Shown: piece by piece, positions 5,218 to 6,811 of the stretch | Position numbering within the stretch: the stretch's first letter is position 1 | Layout of the letters: every line of letters begins with the position of its first letter | NCBI GenBank assembly: GCA_036395835.1 | Contig: DASWCW010000167.1 | Location: 1-6,811, forward strand | Direction of reading: 5' to 3' | Source of the DNA: AP-16 sp036395835 | Lineage (GTDB): Bacteria; Pseudomonadota; Alphaproteobacteria; Rhizobiales; Xanthobacteraceae | Length of the DNA: 6,811 nt | The notes under the pieces: model-generated | What the model was told of the DNA's origin: nothing | Seen by the model: the letters and a program-made list of their open reading frames with translations, nothing else | Databases searched by the model: none | Position numbers and translations under genes: made by a program

Positions 5218-6638
5218 TCGGCCGGGCCGCGACGATAGACGTCGTCGAGACGAATGATGTCGTCTTCGCCGAAATAGCTGCCGGTCTGCACTTCGATCAG
5301 CTCGAGCGGAATTTTTCCCGGATTGGACAGCCGGTGGATCGCGCCCGTCGGGATGTAGGCCGACTCGTTCTCGTGCACGACCTTCTTCATCTCGCCGATC
5401 GTCACCTCCGCGGTCCCGCGCACCACGACCCAGTGCTCGGAGCGATGCAGGTGCTTCTGCATGGAAAGCGTCCCGCCCGGCACCACCACGAGGCGCTTGA
5501 CCTGGAAGCGCTCGCCGACGTCCACCGCGTCGTAATATCCCCACGGCCGATGGCAGCGGCGATGATTGCTCGCTTCGGAGCGACCGGCCTTTTTGAGCAG
5601 CGACACCAGCCGTTTCACGTCTTCGGCGCGCTCGCGCGGCAAAACCAGCACCGCGTCGGGCGTGGTCACCACGATGAGATCGCGGATGCCGAGCACGGCG
5701 GTGAGCCGGTCCTCGGCATGGATGAGGCAATTCTCGCTGTCGACGGCAACCACCGGACCCGAGGCGAAATTGTTGTCGGCGTCGCGCTTGGAGACTTCGA
5801 AGATCGCATCCCAGCTGCCGATGTCCGACCAGCGGAACTTGCCTTCGACCACGACCGCGCGGTCGGTCTTCTCCATCACCGCGTAATCGAACGACAGCTG
5901 CGGCGCGCGCGCGTAGCTCTCGGCGTCGAGGCGCAGGAAGCCGAGATCCTCGCGCGCGTTTTCGACCGAGGCGGCGACCGCCGCGGCGATTTGCGGCGCA
6001 TGTCGCTCGAGCTCGCTCACGAGCACGTCGGCGCGGAACATGAAATTTCCGGAATTCCAGACATATCCCTCACTGAGATAGCGCAGCGCCGTGGCCGCGT
6101 CCGGCTTCTCGACGAACCGCTCGACCCGGCGGATGCCGTCGCCGAGCGAGGCGCCGCAACGGATGTAGCCGTAGCTGGTCCGCGGCTCGCTCGGGGCAAT
6201 GCCGAAGGTCGCGAGATGGCCGGCATCCGCCGCCTTGCGCGCGGAAATGCAGGCCGCGTGAAACAGCTCGGGATCCAGAATCACGTGATCGGCGGCGAGC
6301 GCCAGCACGATGGCTTCGCCATCGCGCTGCCGCGCGATCATCGCCCCGGCGGCAATGGCCGGCGCGGAATCCCGCCGCTCGGGCTCGAGCACCATGGTTG
6401 CCTCCTGGCCGAGCTCCTCCGCCTGGCGGCGGGCAAAGAAGCGGGAATCGCCGACCGTCATCACGATCGCCGGGGCGAACAATTTTGGATCGGCGAGCCG
6501 CAGCAGCGCCTGCTGGAACGTCGAGCGATTGCCCACGAGGGGCATGAATTGCTTGGGCATTGCGTCCCGCGACACCGGCCAGAGCCGCGTGCCGGAGCCG
6601 CCGGCAAGAAGCACGGGAATGATGCGCGTCTCGGCCAT
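5214..6638 (-). CDS. manC: Bifunctional mannose-1-phosphate guanylyltransferase / mannose-6-phosphate isomerase (type II PMI)
   Basis: The protein is 474 aa, the normal length for two-domain ManC/AlgA/XanB enzymes. The N-terminal nucleotidyltransferase has LAGGSGTRLWPVSRDAMPKQF (11-31), the pyrophosphorylase signature, ADHVI (116-120), FVEKP (175-179) and WNSGNFMF (194-201). After a linking beta-helix-like region, the C-terminal cupin isomerase (about 360-470) has RPWGYYD (364-370), SMQKHLHRSEHWVVVRGTAEV (392-412) and IPTGAIHRLSNPG (429-441). Likely metal ligands are H396, E401 and H435, by analogy. It would convert fructose-6-P to mannose-6-P, and mannose-1-P plus GTP to GDP-mannose; a phosphomannomutase must be encoded elsewhere. 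ATG 6638 is chosen because homologues begin a few residues before the LAGGSGTR motif and GGAAGGG precedes it; the upstream GTG 6704 and ATG 6689 give an atypical leader. It is the first gene of the minus-strand block visible here. Confidence 0.94.
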   Translation of the reverse strand: MAETRIIPVLLAGGSGTRLWPVSRDAMPKQFMPLVGNRSTFQQALLRLADPKLFAPAIVMTVGDSRFFARRQAEELGQEATMVLEPERRDSAPAIAAGAMIARQRDGEAIVLALAADHVILDPELFHAACISARKAADAGHLATFGIAPSEPRTSYGYIRCGASLGDGIRRVERFVEKPDAATALRYLSEGYVWNSGNFMFRADVLVSELERHAPQIAAAVAASVENAREDLGFLRLDAESYARAPQLSFDYAVMEKTDRAVVVEGKFRWSDIGSWDAIFEVSKRDADNNFASGPVVAVDSENCLIHAEDRLTAVLGIRDLIVVTTPDAVLVLPRERAEDVKRLVSLLKKAGRSEASNHRRCHRPWGYYDAVDVGERFQVKRLVVVPGGTLSMQKHLHRSEHWVVVRGTAEVTIGEMKKVVHENESAYIPTGAIHRLSNPGKIPLELIEVQTGSYFGEDDIIRLDDVYRRGPAE

Positions 6639-6640
6639 GA

Positions 6641-6647
6641 CCCTTCC
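6641..6647 (-). promoter_or_regulatory. Ribosome binding site of manC
   Basis: Minus-strand GGAAGGG lies just before ATG 6636-6638. Taking GGAAG as the core, the spacer is 4 nt, slightly short but usable. It supports ATG 6638 over the upstream in-frame starts. Confidence 0.5.
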
Positions 6648-6743
6648 GGCACGCGGCAATTGGGCGCCCGCAATCCCCGCGAGCGGCATATCTAACCAAG
6701 GCACGCTGCCTAGCAGGTCTGGCGATACCCGTCATGTCCGAGG

Positions 6744-6772
6744 CGATTTCCCGGTCGAAACCGCGGGAATCG
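6744..6772 (-). repeat. Imperfect inverted repeat upstream of manC
   Basis: Arms CGATTTCCCGG (6744-6754) and CCGCGGGAATCG (6761-6772) pair apart from one bulged base on each side, around the loop TCGAAA. It is about 105 bp before the manC ATG, in a 173-bp non-coding leader. No T-run follows on either strand, so it is not an obvious terminator. An operator or an mRNA leader structure is possible. Confidence 0.35.
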
Positions 6773-6811
6773 ACGGTAAATTTCTAAAATCTCCGAGCCA
6801 GCTCAATCGCT

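Larger units (their letters stand above)
6639..6811 (-). promoter_or_regulatory. Non-coding leader upstream of manC
   Basis: No convincing gene lies here. It contains the inverted repeat at 6744-6772, a small CTGC/GCAG inverted repeat around 6706-6716, and an AT-rich patch at 6776-6790 that stands out against the GC-rich background. I could not identify a convincing -35/-10 pair. The patch and the lack of an upstream gene in the block make this the likely promoter side of manC, but the promoter may lie beyond the edge. Confidence 0.25.

Noticed and set aside
4087..5238. Long plus-strand open frame (383 codons) opposite the epimerase
   Set aside because: It is antisense to a clearly recognisable epimerase, is very rich in Arg, Ala, His and Glu, and shows no domain. 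In GC-rich DNA such frames are shadows.
5334..6695. Long plus-strand open frame (453 codons) opposite manC
   Set aside because: It is antisense to manC, has shadow-type composition (Arg/His/Asp rich) and no recognisable motif.
6734..6787. Short plus-strand frame of 17 codons starting at ATG 6734
   Set aside because: No Shine-Dalgarno, too short, no similarity recognised, and it spans the inverted repeat.
6732..6811. Minus-strand frames entering from the right edge (one ending at 6784, one at 6732), possibly the end of an upstream gene
   Set aside because: Open for only about 9 and 26 codons including stop, which is expected by chance. No recognisable C-terminus, so neither is called as a gene.
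1..6811. A new defence, mobile or otherwise undescribed system
   Set aside because: All five complete genes belong to well-known envelope-biosynthesis families. There is no transposase, integrase, nuclease, toxin-antitoxin pair, CRISPR repeat or tRNA-flanked island signature.

Overview
The window looks like chromosomal DNA from a high-GC alphaproteobacterium, most likely a member of the Rhizobiales (Hyphomicrobiales). I base this on the GC-rich, Arg/Ala-rich coding sequence and on the close resemblance of the MurJ, ManC and UDP-glucuronate epimerase proteins to remembered Rhizobiales homologues. The assignment is an inference from family resemblance; no database search was possible.

Layout: the left edge holds the last ~39 codons of a plus-strand gene, probably the PDZ end of an HtrA/Do-like serine protease. 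Everything else is on the minus strand. Read in the direction of transcription, from right to left, it is: a 173-bp leader (6639-6811); manC, a bifunctional GDP-mannose pyrophosphorylase/phosphomannose isomerase; a UDP-glucuronate 4-epimerase that overlaps manC by ATGA; a 162-bp gap with a hairpin and a weak promoter-like element; a Gfo/Idh/MocA dehydrogenase; a DegT/DnrJ/EryC1 aminotransferase (40-bp gap); a 138-bp gap; and the lipid flippase murJ. The stop codons of murJ and the protease gene abut with no base between them.

How the genes may work together: ManC makes GDP-mannose. The epimerase turns UDP-glucuronate into UDP-galacturonate. The dehydrogenase/aminotransferase pair would oxidise and then aminate C-3 of a UDP-N-acetyl sugar. 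The pair resembles GnnA/GnnB (UDP-GlcNAc to UDP-GlcNAc3N, used to build 2,3-diaminoglucose lipid A) or, less likely, WbpB/WbpE (UDP-GlcNAcA pathway). Mannose, galacturonate and diaminoglucose are components of lipid A or LPS in several alphaproteobacteria, so the block reads as a nucleotide-sugar supply locus for the outer envelope beside a peptidoglycan-precursor flippase. No glycosyltransferase, polymerase, acyltransferase or export gene is visible.

I found no RNA gene, mobile element, CRISPR array or clearly new system. The window is mainly ordinary envelope-biosynthesis DNA. The points worth a second look are the combination of precursor genes, the unusual neighbourhood of murJ, and small translation-coupling and hairpin signals.
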